From Bradyrhizobium sp. JYMT SZCCT0428 (GTDB lineage Bacteria > Pseudomonadota > Alphaproteobacteria > Rhizobiales > Xanthobacteraceae): a stretch of 64,000 nt of DNA. Location: assembly GCF_018131075.1 (NCBI RefSeq), contig NZ_JAFCLS010000027.1:56052-120051 (forward strand). Direction: 5' to 3'. The notes under the pieces were generated by a model. The model ran no database searches, was not told the DNA's origin, and saw only the letters and a program-made list of their open reading frames with translations. Of this stretch, positions 26,276 to 35,034 are shown in pieces (positions within the stretch are counted from its first letter, which is position 1; each line of letters opens with the position of its first letter). The position numbers and the translations under genes are program-made.

Positions 26276-26393
26276 CCGAAGCGGACATCGTCGGCTTGGA
26301 CCTCTACTGTAAAAACTGCCTAGTCTTGTACGAGCTATGTGCCGCAATGCTTTGTTGAGCAGATGCACCGCGCTCGGTGCGAGGGAGCAGCAA

Positions 26394-26810
26394 ATGAAAC
26401 AAATATTCGTGATGAGCGGATTGTTTGTTGCCGGTGCAGTCTTGGGAGGCATAACGATGGAATACAGTCGGGCTCAGTCGCCCCTGTACTCGACGAACCA
26501 AATCTTACGCACGGATTTGAACAACCTCCAGGGCCAGGAGCTGTTGATCTTCTCCTCGACATGGCAGCCCGGCTTTAGGTTGCCACTGCATCAGCACCCG
26601 AACGGACACGAGGTCACATTCGTTATCGAAGGTGAACAGACCTTCGAAATCGACGGCATCGGAACGAAGGTCGTGAAGGCGGGTGAAGCCCTATATACGC
26701 CGCCGAATACCCCTCACTTTGGGCGCAATCCAACCGACAAAGCTTCCAAGACACTAGTGGTCGGCATCAAGGATAAAGATCAGCCGGTGATGGTCGAGGT
26801 GAAACGCTAG
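26394..26810 (+). CDS. exported cupin-domain protein
   Basis: The 138-residue protein has an N-terminal hydrophobic signal or anchor (QIFVMSGLFVAGAVLGGI) and one cupin domain. Motif 1 is LPLHQHPNGHEVTFVIEGEQTFEIDG, with three histidines and a glutamate as probable metal ligands. Motif 2 is TPPNTPHFGRNP. Small periplasmic cupins of this type have no common function. ATG 26394 has GGGAG upstream. It lies inside an inverted repeat pair together with the solute-binding protein gene, 100 bp downstream. Confidence 0.75.
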   Translation: MKQIFVMSGLFVAGAVLGGITMEYSRAQSPLYSTNQILRTDLNNLQGQELLIFSSTWQPGFRLPLHQHPNGHEVTFVIEGEQTFEIDGIGTKVVKAGEALYTPPNTPHFGRNPTDKASKTLVVGIKDKDQPVMVEVKR

Positions 26811-26910
26811 AAGCACCAGCAGACGGACGCTGGTTCGAAAATTTCGCCCTGGGGTATGCCAGACTTATGGTACGTTACTCCAATGACGGTGTGTGGTGGG
26901 GGGTAGCGCA

Positions 26911-27879
26911 ATGAAGCGGCGCAAATTCATCAAACTTGTCTGCGCAGCCGCGGTGTGGCCGCTGCCAGTCGCCGCTCAGCAATCTTCCGAGCGTCGGGTA
27001 ATCGGCGTTCTCCTGCCGATTTCATCCGCAGCGGCGGCGCGAAATCTCGAAGCGCTTCGGGCGGGGCTGCGCGGGCTCGGCTATAGCGAGGATCGCAACA
27101 TCACGCTCGAAGCACGGTACGCTGACGGAGCAATCGAGCGTCTTCCTGGTCTCGCGGCCGAGTTGGTGGCGCTCAAGCCCTCCGTCATCGTGGCCGGCTC
27201 ACCGCCGGCGGTATTGGCGGTGCGCAACATCACCCGCACTATCCCCATCGTGATGAACTCGTCTCCAGACCCGGTGGCGATTGGGCTGGCCAGCAGCATC
27301 GCTCGGCCGGGCGGCAACGTCACGGGATTTTGGTGGGCTGACAGGACACTGGTCGGAAAACGGTTCGGATTGCTCAAGGAACTACTTCCCGATGTGGTTC
27401 GAGTAGCTTTCCTTGTCCATCCTGATGATCCAACCGACGCGGAGGAAATCAAGGAAGCTCCGATAGCATCCAACGCTCTGGGTCTCAACGTCCGTATCTT
27501 TGAAGCACGCACGGCAAGTGAAGCTGAGGCCGCCTTCGCAACTATAGTACGCGAAAACATGCAAGCGATTTGTTTCGGTACCTCTCCGTTATTCGTAAGT
27601 AACCGGACGGTGTTGGTCGAACTTGCAGCGCGTGCCCGCTTACCCGCAGTTTACAGCTTCCGCGAGTTCGCTATCGTAGGCGGGCTAATGTCATACGGAG
27701 CGAGCTTGTCTGATCTGTATCGGCGCAAGGCGGCCTTCATAGACAAGATACTCAAAGGCGCCAGTCCAGCGGACCTACCAATAGAACGGCCAGTCACATT
27801 TGAGTTGTTGATCAATCTGAAATCCGCCAAAGCGCTCGGCTTGAATATGCCGTCTTCATTATTCGCTCGTGCCGACTAG
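26911..27879 (+). CDS. ABC transporter substrate-binding protein (ABC_sub_bind type)
   Basis: The 322-residue periplasmic protein starts with MKRRKFIKLVCAAAVWPLPVAAQQ, a signal of the type usual for this very large family (PF04392, ABC-X4). ERRVIGVLLPISS opens the ligand fold and SPPAVLAVRNITRTIPIVMNSSPDPV is the family core. No permease or ATPase gene is adjacent. The stop is TAG where the family normally reads GAG: the frame ARAD-stop-VIE-stop shows the usual ARADEVIE end cut by three residues. The ligand is unknown. It lies between the arms of an inverted repeat. Confidence 0.85.
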   Translation: MKRRKFIKLVCAAAVWPLPVAAQQSSERRVIGVLLPISSAAAARNLEALRAGLRGLGYSEDRNITLEARYADGAIERLPGLAAELVALKPSVIVAGSPPAVLAVRNITRTIPIVMNSSPDPVAIGLASSIARPGGNVTGFWWADRTLVGKRFGLLKELLPDVVRVAFLVHPDDPTDAEEIKEAPIASNALGLNVRIFEARTASEAEAAFATIVRENMQAICFGTSPLFVSNRTVLVELAARARLPAVYSFREFAIVGGLMSYGASLSDLYRRKAAFIDKILKGASPADLPIERPVTFELLINLKSAKALGLNMPSSLFARAD

Positions 27880-27887
27880 GTGATCGA

Positions 27888-27998
27888 GTGATGTCGCTTA
27901 TTAGCAATATTGTTGCAAAAGTCGAAGATCGAACAAGCCAAAAAATCTCGCGAAAGTCGATCTCGTGGCTTCTCTTCTGCTGCATCGCTTGTCGCACA
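27888..27998 (-). repeat. right arm of the long inverted repeat
   Basis: Reverse-complement partner of 26160-26275, starting just after the solute-binding protein stop. The block TTGTTGCAAAAGTCGA at 27910-27925 mirrors the left arm. Confidence 0.65.
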
Positions 27999-28114
27999 GC
28001 GGTGCGGCATTCGGTTCGATGACTTAGATTTAGCAAACTAGATATCCGCATGTCCCCTCCTGAAAGTTGAGCAGACAATTCACAAGCGAAGTGCGATATC
28101 GCCTCCCAAAGCGG

Positions 28115-29032
28115 TTATTTCGGGTCTGCGAGCGTCCCCTTCGCTCTCCTGATCGCGTTCAGGAAGTTGCGGACGACAGCTGCCGGGTCCCCACGGCGTG
28201 AAACGAGATTGATCGGCGCCTTCAACAGCCCCGATCCCTTGAGTGGATGGTAGACGATGCCCTCCATCGCCATCCGCATGACGGAGGTCGGTACAACACA
28301 CACGCCTAGCCCTGCAGCCACCAGGTTCAAGGCTGACGTGACCCGGGGGGCTTCCTGTCCGAGCGTTGGAGAAAAGCCGGCCTCGCGGCATGCAGCGATC
28401 GTCGTCTCAAAGAATGCGGGGCCTGTCTGGCGGGCAAAGACGATGAACGCATCGTGCGCCAGGTCTTTCAGGGCGATTGCGCCGTTAATGCGAGCGAGTC
28501 TGTGTCCGGTTGGCAGCGCGACGACCATCGGCTCGACCAGCAAGGGTCTAACGGAAAGGTCGGTTTCCTCGAACGTCTCCGCGCGCAAGAAGGCAACGTC
28601 GATGCTTTTCTCCTGAAGGCGTTTGATTAGATCGGCGGGCAAGCGCTCTTCTAATGTCAGGTTGACCTGAGGAAACTCGTCGCGGAATGAGCGGATCGCC
28701 AGGGGCACGATTGGATGGAACGCACTAGTCGGCGTAGCACCGACGCACAGACGCCCTGTCTGGCCGCGCGCCGCGCGTTGGACTGCCTTATAGGAGGCAT
28801 CGTACTGACTGAGCATCGATCGGGCGATGTCCAAAAATGCGCGACCTGCCTCAGTCAGGTCTACGCCGCGCGGGCGTCTCAAAAAGAGTTGCGCACCAAG
28901 CTCCTGCTCGATGAAGCGGATGCGCTGACTGAGCGGTGGTTGCTGCATGCCCAACCTTTCAGCAGCTCGTGTGATGTGGCCTTCCTCGGCCACAGCCACG
29001 AAATAGCGGAAATGCCTGAGTTCGAGTGCCAT
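28115..29032 (-). CDS. LysR-type transcriptional regulator
   Basis: This is a full-length 305-residue LysR protein. The DNA-binding helix-turn-helix FRYFVAVAEEGHITRAAERLGMQQPPLSQRIRFIEQELGAQLF is at the N-terminus and the linker helix and two-lobed effector domain follow (GRLCVGATPTSAFHPIVPLAIRSF, VALPTGHRL, AGLGVCVVP). The type resembles BenM/CatM-like aromatic-acid sensors. It is divergent from the TctC and O-methyltransferase genes, with 108 bp between starts, so it most likely controls them from that shared region. Confidence 0.9.
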   Translation of the reverse strand: MALELRHFRYFVAVAEEGHITRAAERLGMQQPPLSQRIRFIEQELGAQLFLRRPRGVDLTEAGRAFLDIARSMLSQYDASYKAVQRAARGQTGRLCVGATPTSAFHPIVPLAIRSFRDEFPQVNLTLEERLPADLIKRLQEKSIDVAFLRAETFEETDLSVRPLLVEPMVVALPTGHRLARINGAIALKDLAHDAFIVFARQTGPAFFETTIAACREAGFSPTLGQEAPRVTSALNLVAAGLGVCVVPTSVMRMAMEGIVYHPLKGSGLLKAPINLVSRRGDPAAVVRNFLNAIRRAKGTLADPK

Positions 29033-29140
29033 ATCACCAGCGATATTAATTTTGTCATTTAGATATCATACCTGACTTTGGTTGGCGGTGGTACCTCTTT
29101 GCCATGGCAAGTGCGTGTCTACCGATCCGAGAGGTGAACC

Positions 29141-30118
29141 ATGACATTGCAACGGCGACAATTTCTGCAAGGTGCAGCAGGGGCTACTGCCGCTTTCGCG
29201 CTGCCCTCTCTTGCAACTGCATATCCCGCAAGGCCGGTGCGCGTCATCGTGCCGTTCGCAGCGGGTGGACCAAACGACATACTGGCCCGCATCGTCGCGG
29301 AGAAACTGTCAGCGCGCCTGGACAAGCAGTTCTACGTTGAGAACGTCGGCGGTGCCGGCGGCAACATCGGGATGGGACAAGGCGCCAAAGCGGCAGCCGA
29401 CGGGCACACCATCCTGGTTGTGCCACCCAATCTCATTGTGAATCCACTATTGTATGCGAGCGTGCCATACGATCCGTTTCGGGATTTCGATCCGGTGACG
29501 TTGGCCGTAAGTGCCAAGATCGTTCTGGCCGTGCATCCGTCGGTGGCTGCAGCCACCGTTTCCGAGCTCGTCGCCCTGATCAAGTCCAGTCCTTCAAGGT
29601 TCAGCTTCGCGTCACCGGGGGTGGGCACGCCGCCGCACCTTGTTGGGGAACAGTTTCGCCTGTCGCTGGGCCTCGACCTCACGCACGTTCCCTTCAGTGG
29701 CGGTGCCCCGGCCGCTACCTCAACGCTGGGCGGGCATACGCCGATCCTGTTCTGCTCACTTCCACCGGTCATCGAACACATCAAGCGCGGTGGTCTCCGA
29801 ACTCTGGCGGTGACCAGCCGCACACGGGCGCAGGCGCTACCCGATGCGCCGAGCATGTCAGACGCGGGTTATCCGGAAATCGAAGGCGAGGGCTGGTTTG
29901 CATTCATCGTCCCCTCGGGAACGCCGGCACCTGTCAAAGTCACGCTCCACCGGGAGATAGCTGCAATTCTGGCGCTGCCTGACGTTGCCACGCGTACCGC
30001 GGCCCTCGGCTTCGAACCTGTCGCCAGTACGCCGGAGGTATGCGCGGCCTTTTTCAGAGGCGAGAGCGAGAAGTGGACGCGGGTCATCCGGACAGCCGGG
30101 ATAACAGCCGTGAACTGA
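29141..30118 (+). CDS. Bug/TctC family solute-binding protein
   Basis: This 325-residue periplasmic receptor belongs to the tripartite tricarboxylate transporter family. The signal RRQFLQGAAGATAAFALPSLA has a Tat-like twin arginine. The body starts YPARPVRVIVPFAAGGPNDILARIVAEKLS and continues with VENVGGAGGNIGMGQGAKAAADGHTIL, the Bug hallmark. Members bind carboxylates. No TctA or TctB membrane gene lies nearby, as is common for orphan Bug proteins. It is divergent from a LysR gene and 27 bp upstream of the methyltransferase, probably cotranscribed. Confidence 0.9.
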   Translation: MTLQRRQFLQGAAGATAAFALPSLATAYPARPVRVIVPFAAGGPNDILARIVAEKLSARLDKQFYVENVGGAGGNIGMGQGAKAAADGHTILVVPPNLIVNPLLYASVPYDPFRDFDPVTLAVSAKIVLAVHPSVAAATVSELVALIKSSPSRFSFASPGVGTPPHLVGEQFRLSLGLDLTHVPFSGGAPAATSTLGGHTPILFCSLPPVIEHIKRGGLRTLAVTSRTRAQALPDAPSMSDAGYPEIEGEGWFAFIVPSGTPAPVKVTLHREIAAILALPDVATRTAALGFEPVASTPEVCAAFFRGESEKWTRVIRTAGITAVN

Positions 30119-30145
30119 TCAATCGCATCGCACAAGGAGTCTTCG

Positions 30146-31195
30146 GTGAGCAACCGCACAGGCGTCGAAACGGGTGCGCCCGCAGCAGCTGCAGCCGTTC
30201 GGCTCGCACTCTCCTATCAGGTGTCCCACGCGCTCTATGTCGCAACCCGTCTGGGGATCTGGGACCTGCTGGCGGCCGAGGTCTGCACGATAAGCGAAAT
30301 CGCCAGCAGGGCCGGCACGCATGTTCAGTCCACGCAGCGGCTGCTGCGTGCGCTTGCGGCGTTCGATCTCGTGCGGGATGTCGGCGCCGGCAGATTCGAG
30401 CTGACCCTTGTGGGACAATGCCTGACCTCCAATTCGACCAGCTCCGTGCGGCCTCTAGTCCTGATGTATGGGAGTGAGCACGCGCGGCAGATGTTTGGCC
30501 ATCTGGAGCAATGCATCGCCACCGGCCGCAGTGCGTTCGAGATCGCCTTCGGTGCAGAGAGCGGTTTTAGTTACCTGCAAGGGCGGCCTGACCTGGCGCA
30601 GGTCTTCAACGAAGGCATGAGCGCGGCGTCCAGGTTCACGGGGGCGGCAATCATCAAGAGTTACGACTTCGATGGCGTATGTCAGGTGATCGACGTCGGG
30701 GGCGGGCACGGTGAAGTTCTTGCAGCGATTCTGCACGCGTACCCCCACCTGCGCGCCATCCTTTTCGAATTACCGTCCGTCATTCAAGGCGCATCCGGTA
30801 AGATCGCCGGAGCGGACCTCAGGGGTCGCTGCGCCCTCGTAGATGGCGACATGTTCAGCGCGGTCCCGTCAGGCGGAGATCTCTATTTGTTGGTGCACAT
30901 CCTGCACAACTGGGATGATAAGGCTGCAACGGCAGTGTTGAAATCGTGTCGCCAAGCGATGTCAGACGCAGGCAAGCTCCTTATCCTTGATCGTGTGATG
31001 CCTGAGCGTGTCGAGCCCACCGAGACGGCGCGGAGAAACGCGCTCATTGACCTGATGATGCTGGTTCGCACGCCTGGTGGGCGGGAGCGCACGGCCGATG
31101 AGTTTGCCGGCCTTCTTGCCAGCGCCGGTCTTCAACTTCAACGGATCACACCTTTGGATATCTCCGAAGCATTGATAGAGGCGACGCCGCTGTAG
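30146..31195 (+). CDS. SAM-dependent O-methyltransferase (COMT-like)
   Basis: This is a 349-residue class I methyltransferase of the O-methyltransferase 2 family. An N-terminal winged-helix dimerisation domain (SYQVSHALYVATRLGIWDLLA) precedes the Rossmann fold. The SAM loop is QVIDVGGGHGEVLAAIL near residues 180-196. DLYLLVHILHNWDD contains the histidine that acts as catalytic base in this family. It probably methylates a phenol or enol hydroxyl. The start is GTG 30146 with AAGGAG upstream. The last 34 codons and 3' flank are duplicated in inverted orientation at 56158-56291. Confidence 0.88.
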   Translation: MSNRTGVETGAPAAAAAVRLALSYQVSHALYVATRLGIWDLLAAEVCTISEIASRAGTHVQSTQRLLRALAAFDLVRDVGAGRFELTLVGQCLTSNSTSSVRPLVLMYGSEHARQMFGHLEQCIATGRSAFEIAFGAESGFSYLQGRPDLAQVFNEGMSAASRFTGAAIIKSYDFDGVCQVIDVGGGHGEVLAAILHAYPHLRAILFELPSVIQGASGKIAGADLRGRCALVDGDMFSAVPSGGDLYLLVHILHNWDDKAATAVLKSCRQAMSDAGKLLILDRVMPERVEPTETARRNALIDLMMLVRTPGGRERTADEFAGLLASAGLQLQRITPLDISEALIEATPL

Positions 31196-31230
31196 CCGGC
31201 ACGGGCTTCGTCTCCTGGCCATATTGTCGG
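31097..31230 (+). repeat. 134-bp duplicated segment (3' end of O-methyltransferase), copy A
   Basis: Aligned by eye, it equals the reverse complement of 56158-56291 without gaps and with about 14 differences, roughly 90 percent identity. This copy is part of the intact gene and its 3' flank. Confidence 0.85.
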
Positions 31231-31599
31231 TATTGGGCACGAAACGGCCATGCCGGGCGGGCTGACTCGCCAAGGCAGTGACCGTCAACCCCGCGACAAA
31301 AGCTGCCGTCAGCACAACTGCACGTCGGACGATGGCGCGGATGACTGCTGTACCTCCGACGTGTGGAAAGGCAAACTCAGATGGGTGCAGGTGGCGACGA
31401 ACTCCGAGTTTATCGTCCGCCTCAAGACCGAAGTCGCGGCCAGTACGCAAGGGCATGGAAGCAGACTTATGGATCGGGGACATATTGTTAGAAGGGTCGC
31501 CGTCGCGATTGGCATAACGTTCGTTACAGCGGTCGTCGCCTACCTTGCTCTGAGGTTTTTCGCGTCGCTAACTTAGGCCAATTGGGACTGGGAGCAGTT
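31196..31599. other. 404-bp gap, possible tiny membrane peptide
   Basis: No firm gene. A 35-codon frame at 31469-31576 would encode MDRGHIVRRVAVAIG followed by a hydrophobic helix (TFVTAVVAYLALRFFA), but its ribosome site is weak. The opposite strand carries a signal-peptide-like frame near 31270-31350 that lacks a start codon. Confidence 0.35.
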
Positions 31600-31791
31600 A
31601 TGACTGATGAGCATCAAATAAACGCGATCATCGCCACGGCGATACTCGATAGCTTTGGCGACCATCCCGAGCTCAAGGTAGATTCTGAGGAGGCCAAAAT
31701 AATTGCGAAGCGCATCCTTGGAGCTCTTGGGGATGCTGGCCTTCAAGTCACAGTGACGGAATTGCCAACAGCCGGGTCGAGGAAGACCTGA
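31600..31791 (+). CDS. small hypothetical protein
   Basis: The 63-residue acidic, helical protein (MTDEHQINAIIATAILDSFG ... EEAKIIAKRILGALGDAGLQV) is of a type repeatedly met as an orphan in Bradyrhizobium. GGGAG precedes ATG 31600, which I prefer to the in-frame start at 31582. The signature suggests a compact helical bundle. It is convergent with the histidine kinase gene ending at 31968. Function unknown. Confidence 0.6.
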   Translation: MTDEHQINAIIATAILDSFGDHPELKVDSEEAKIIAKRILGALGDAGLQVTVTELPTAGSRKT

Positions 31792-31967
31792 TCGACCAAT
31801 TGTTCAATTCGAGCGAAAAGCGCCTCGCCCGCCTTCCATTGTTGCTGGCGAATTTCGGCAAGGTAGTCATTGGACGCCCATTTGACGCGAGATGACACGC
31901 GGGTCTAATTGGCTGAGACCGGCCCATTGCCTCCCTTCGAGTTGACCGGAACACACTCGTATCGGTT

Positions 31968-33179
31968 TCAAGCCGAACTGGATTCGTGGGATAGGATAGG
32001 CAGATCGAGCAAGAAACGAGTCCCTGTTTGATTGTTTGACAGCGTAAGATGGCCCTGAAGCTGCCTCACCATGCCGGTAACTACCTTGAAGCCCAGGCTT
32101 GCTCGCGGCTGATCGATATCGAACCCTTCTGGAAGGCCGGTGCCATGGTCGGAGACTTCGACGTGTAGGTGTCCGTTCATTTCCCGGGCCGAGACTTCGA
32201 TGTCGCCGCATCCTTCCGGATAGGCGTATTTGACCGCGTTGGTGACCAGTTCGTTGATCAAAAGACCCAGGGGAACTGCGTGATCGGCCCCGAGTAACAT
32301 TGGATCTGCGTGGCAGTGCAGAGTGTGCTTTCCGGTACTGCCTCGTAGCTTCTTGCAAAGCTCGGTCATGAAGTCCGCAAGTTCGACGTAGCCGATGTGT
32401 GAACTGCGCCAAAGATGATCGTGTACCTCGGCTATAGTGGACACCCGTAAACTCGCGTCTTGCAGCGCATTCCTCACATCTTCGGACTGGGCACTGCGCG
32501 CCTGAACACGGAGAAGGCCCACGACGGATGTGAGGCTGTTCTTGACGCGGTGGCTCATCTCCCGAGTAAGCAATGCCTGGTGCTTGAGCGCTTCTTGAAG
32601 CCTGGCGTCGGCCTGCTGACGCTCGATCGCGATCCCGAGCAGGCCGGCAAAGCCGGCAAGAAAATTGGCGTCGTCCTGATCGAACTGGCCGGGATCGGCA
32701 CTGTCGACTTCGAGCACCCCGAAGAAGGCCTTACCTTCTCCGCCCTTTTCTATCAGCACGTTGATGGCGCGTCTGATGCCGTAAGCAGCCAATAGCCGTG
32801 GTGTGCGGAAGCGGGTATCGGCCTCGAGGTGGTTCGAAATGACGGGCACTCCGGTCCGGTAGGCGTATCCGGCCGGCGATCCAATGTCGGCGGCGACTGA
32901 GACGGCATCGATGGTGCCCGGCGCCCAGCCGACCCCCGCGCGTACCATCAGACGCTTTCCGTCCGGTTCATATTCCAGAACCTTGGCGAACGCAGCCTGC
33001 AATCCGGTGGCGCACAGTTCGGTGGCGCGTTGCAGAATTTCCCGCAAGTCGCGGGTCTGCATGGCGGTGCGGCCGAACTCCCCGAGCAGCGACTGTTGCC
33101 GCAGCCGATAGCCGAGTTCGTCCCGCCTTTCCGGGGAAGGAGTTTCAACCGGCTCCAGGACTGCTGCGAACTCATGCAT
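31968..33179 (-). CDS. GAF-domain HisKA_2 histidine kinase
   Basis: The 403-residue soluble kinase has a GAF domain (residues about 30-195, with AYRTGVPVISNHLEADTRFRTPRLLAAYGIRRAINV), the HisKA_2 phospho-acceptor LLTREMSHRVKNSLTSVVGLL, and an ATPase domain (LGLLINELVTNAVKYAYPEG, then VSDHGTGLPEGFDI). It should sense a small ligand or redox cue in the cytoplasm. ATG 33179 is the first residue of the conserved region; the frame extension to 33278 is not needed. A stand-alone receiver gene lies 409 bp away on the opposite strand and is a plausible partner (inference). Confidence 0.88.
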   Translation of the reverse strand: MHEFAAVLEPVETPSPERRDELGYRLRQQSLLGEFGRTAMQTRDLREILQRATELCATGLQAAFAKVLEYEPDGKRLMVRAGVGWAPGTIDAVSVAADIGSPAGYAYRTGVPVISNHLEADTRFRTPRLLAAYGIRRAINVLIEKGGEGKAFFGVLEVDSADPGQFDQDDANFLAGFAGLLGIAIERQQADARLQEALKHQALLTREMSHRVKNSLTSVVGLLRVQARSAQSEDVRNALQDASLRVSTIAEVHDHLWRSSHIGYVELADFMTELCKKLRGSTGKHTLHCHADPMLLGADHAVPLGLLINELVTNAVKYAYPEGCGDIEVSAREMNGHLHVEVSDHGTGLPEGFDIDQPRASLGFKVVTGMVRQLQGHLTLSNNQTGTRFLLDLPILSHESSSA

Positions 33180-33398
33180 AACAAATGCTCCGAACACGGT
33201 CGCGCCCGGCAATAGATCCCGAAACTTGCAATGTGTCCCGCTGAAGTGTGCCCGCTTTTCTTGGGAGAGTCTGAGCAAAATAGCTCACCTGCCGAGTTCC
33301 ACCCAATCCTGCCGATGATGAGTCTCTGTGGTCTGCACCACCGACAGCGACAGTGCCGGCGTGCGACTCACCTCAGATTTCAGAGGATTGATGCGGTC

Positions 33399-33560
33399 AT
33401 GCCTAGTTCGAAGAACGATAGCAAACTTGAGCTCGAGCGCCTGCGCCTCGCTTCGGACCTTCGGCAGCTCGCCAAGGAAATACTTGACCCCGATTTGAGA
33501 GAACATTGCCTGCGGATGGCGGAGCAATGGTCTGGCGAGGCGGACAAGGATCAAGGATGA
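33399..33560 (+). CDS. small helical protein, hypothetical
   Basis: The 53-residue protein (MPSSKNDSKLELERLRLASD ... LREHCLRMAEQW) has the repeated Leu/Arg pattern of the small amphipathic helical proteins common in this genus. It ends 27 bp before the receiver gene on the same strand, so the two are likely cotranscribed. A GAGG lies about 14 bp before ATG 33399. Function unknown. Confidence 0.5.
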   Translation: MPSSKNDSKLELERLRLASDLRQLAKEILDPDLREHCLRMAEQWSGEADKDQG

Positions 33561-33587
33561 TCCCGGGATCGACAAGGATTTAGGTCC

Positions 33588-33974
33588 ATGATGAGCACAT
33601 TAGCCAGCAAATCATGGCCAGTCGTCCTGGTCGTGGAGGATGATCCCCTGCTGCGGATGCTTGCCGTCGAGGTCGTCGAAGAAGCGGGATACACGGCGAT
33701 CCAGGCCCGCGATGCAGATGAAGCGATCGTCCTGCTGGAATCTCGTGCCGATATTGCTCTGCTTTTCACCGATATCGACATGCCCGGCAGTATGGACGGG
33801 CTGAAACTGGCACATGCGGTGCGCAACCGTTGGCCCCCGATCAAGATCCTAATTGTGTCCGGCAAACAGCAACTCCAGACCTGCGATCTCCCGTCGAACA
33901 GTTGCTTTTTTGGAAAGCCTTACCGGACGGCGGCCTTGGTCGAGGAACTTCGATCGATGGTCGGTTCCAGATAA
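33588..33974 (+). CDS. stand-alone response regulator receiver (CheY-like)
   Basis: This 128-residue single receiver domain has the acidic pair near residues 17-19 (VVEDDP), the phospho-acceptor Asp in LLFTDIDMPGSMDGL, the switch residues in ILIVSGK, and the Lys in FFGKPY. It has no output domain, so it must relay phosphate or bind a target. It is a close paralog of 37825-38205 (the same IDMPG.MDGL.LAHAVR.RWPPIKI core). The neighbouring GAF kinase is the obvious candidate donor. Confidence 0.9.
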   Translation: MMSTLASKSWPVVLVVEDDPLLRMLAVEVVEEAGYTAIQARDADEAIVLLESRADIALLFTDIDMPGSMDGLKLAHAVRNRWPPIKILIVSGKQQLQTCDLPSNSCFFGKPYRTAALVEELRSMVGSR

Positions 33975-34044
33975 TCACGCGCGGTAATCTCAACGCGGGT
34001 GATTGAGCGCTTTTGCTCAGACTCACCTGCAGAAAGAGTGCAAA

Positions 34045-34902
34045 ATGACGGTCTCGATCCCACGCGCTCCCATCGCCGTCCCCAATTTCCGGATCACGCA
34101 GGAAGCGGAACCGGAACAACGGAAGGCTTTGCTTAAAATGCAAGCGGACCATGATCTGCGGAGCAATCGACTGCTGGGGGCGTTGGAGCCGGTCAGCCGC
34201 AAGCGAATAGATCCCCATCTTGAGCCGATCTCGTTCAAACTTGGCGATATGGTCTGCGACGCGGGAGGCCTGCTCAAGCATGCCTACTTTCCCCAGGGTT
34301 CGGTGCTGTCGCTGCTGACCGTGCTGGAAAATGGTGCAGCGCTCGAGACTGCGAATATCGGCCGCGAGGGTGCGTTCGGCCTGTTCGCCGCTATGTACAG
34401 CCGTGTCACCTTCAACCGGTGCATCGTGCAGCTCGAGGGCCATATGGTCCGCTGTCCTATCCAGCTATTGCAGTATGAATTCAAGAACAGCGAGCACGTG
34501 CGCGATCTGTTCGTGAGCTACTCGGAAACGCTGCTGTCTCAGGTCCAACAAACGGTCGCATGCAACGCGATGCATTCGACAGAAGAGCGGATGTGCCGCT
34601 GGCTCCTAATGATGCACGACAGGGCCGAGGGAGAGGCTCTTCCTTACACCCACGAATTTCTGTCTCATATCCTCGGCGCCAACCGGAAATCCGTAACGCT
34701 TGCAGCGCAGTCGATGCAGACCGCGGGCCTCATCAGCTATCGCCGCGGAGCGATTCAGGTCATGGATCGTCACGGTTTGGAGAAGGCGTCCTGCGAGTGC
34801 TACGCGATCGTGAAAGAACGCTTCGACGCGTTCCTCACGCCCCCGTCCACCGCGGTCGCGGGCCACAACAAAAGCCGAAGCTACCAGAGTGATAGGGACT
34901 AA
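34045..34902 (+). CDS. Crp/Fnr-family transcriptional regulator
   Basis: The 285-residue protein has a cyclic-nucleotide-binding-like beta-roll (FKLGDMVCDAGGLLKHAYFPQGSVLSLL through IGREGAFG) and a C-terminal winged helix (STEERMCRWLLMMHDRAEGEALPYTHEFLSHILGANRKSVTLAAQSMQTAGLISYRRGAIQVMD). It lacks the Fnr cysteine cluster at the N-terminus, so oxygen sensing through an iron-sulfur centre is not expected. ATG 34045 has AGAAAGAG upstream. It follows the receiver gene by 70 bp. The effector is unknown. Confidence 0.88.
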   Translation: MTVSIPRAPIAVPNFRITQEAEPEQRKALLKMQADHDLRSNRLLGALEPVSRKRIDPHLEPISFKLGDMVCDAGGLLKHAYFPQGSVLSLLTVLENGAALETANIGREGAFGLFAAMYSRVTFNRCIVQLEGHMVRCPIQLLQYEFKNSEHVRDLFVSYSETLLSQVQQTVACNAMHSTEERMCRWLLMMHDRAEGEALPYTHEFLSHILGANRKSVTLAAQSMQTAGLISYRRGAIQVMDRHGLEKASCECYAIVKERFDAFLTPPSTAVAGHNKSRSYQSDRD

Positions 34903-35034
34903 GTTGTTCCATCCGTTTTGGACGGCGTTTCCGATCATCTCGGGGGAACACGTCCTCAACATGCCGGGACACAAACGCGCCGATTCAACCAATCCTCCAT
35001 GCAAGCCTGCTGTGGAGGTTTTTGTACCGGCTGT

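Noticed and set aside
26102..26452. 116-codon minus-strand frame over the inverted-repeat arm
   Set aside because: Its sequence is that of the repeat itself and it overlaps the cupin start; probably non-coding.
30962..31483. 173-codon minus-strand frame with a signal-peptide-like stretch and KLKTGAGKKAGKLI
   Set aside because: Antisense to the methyltransferase 3' end; no start codon at the signal-like part. The matching frame at 56106-56396 only reflects the 134-bp duplication.
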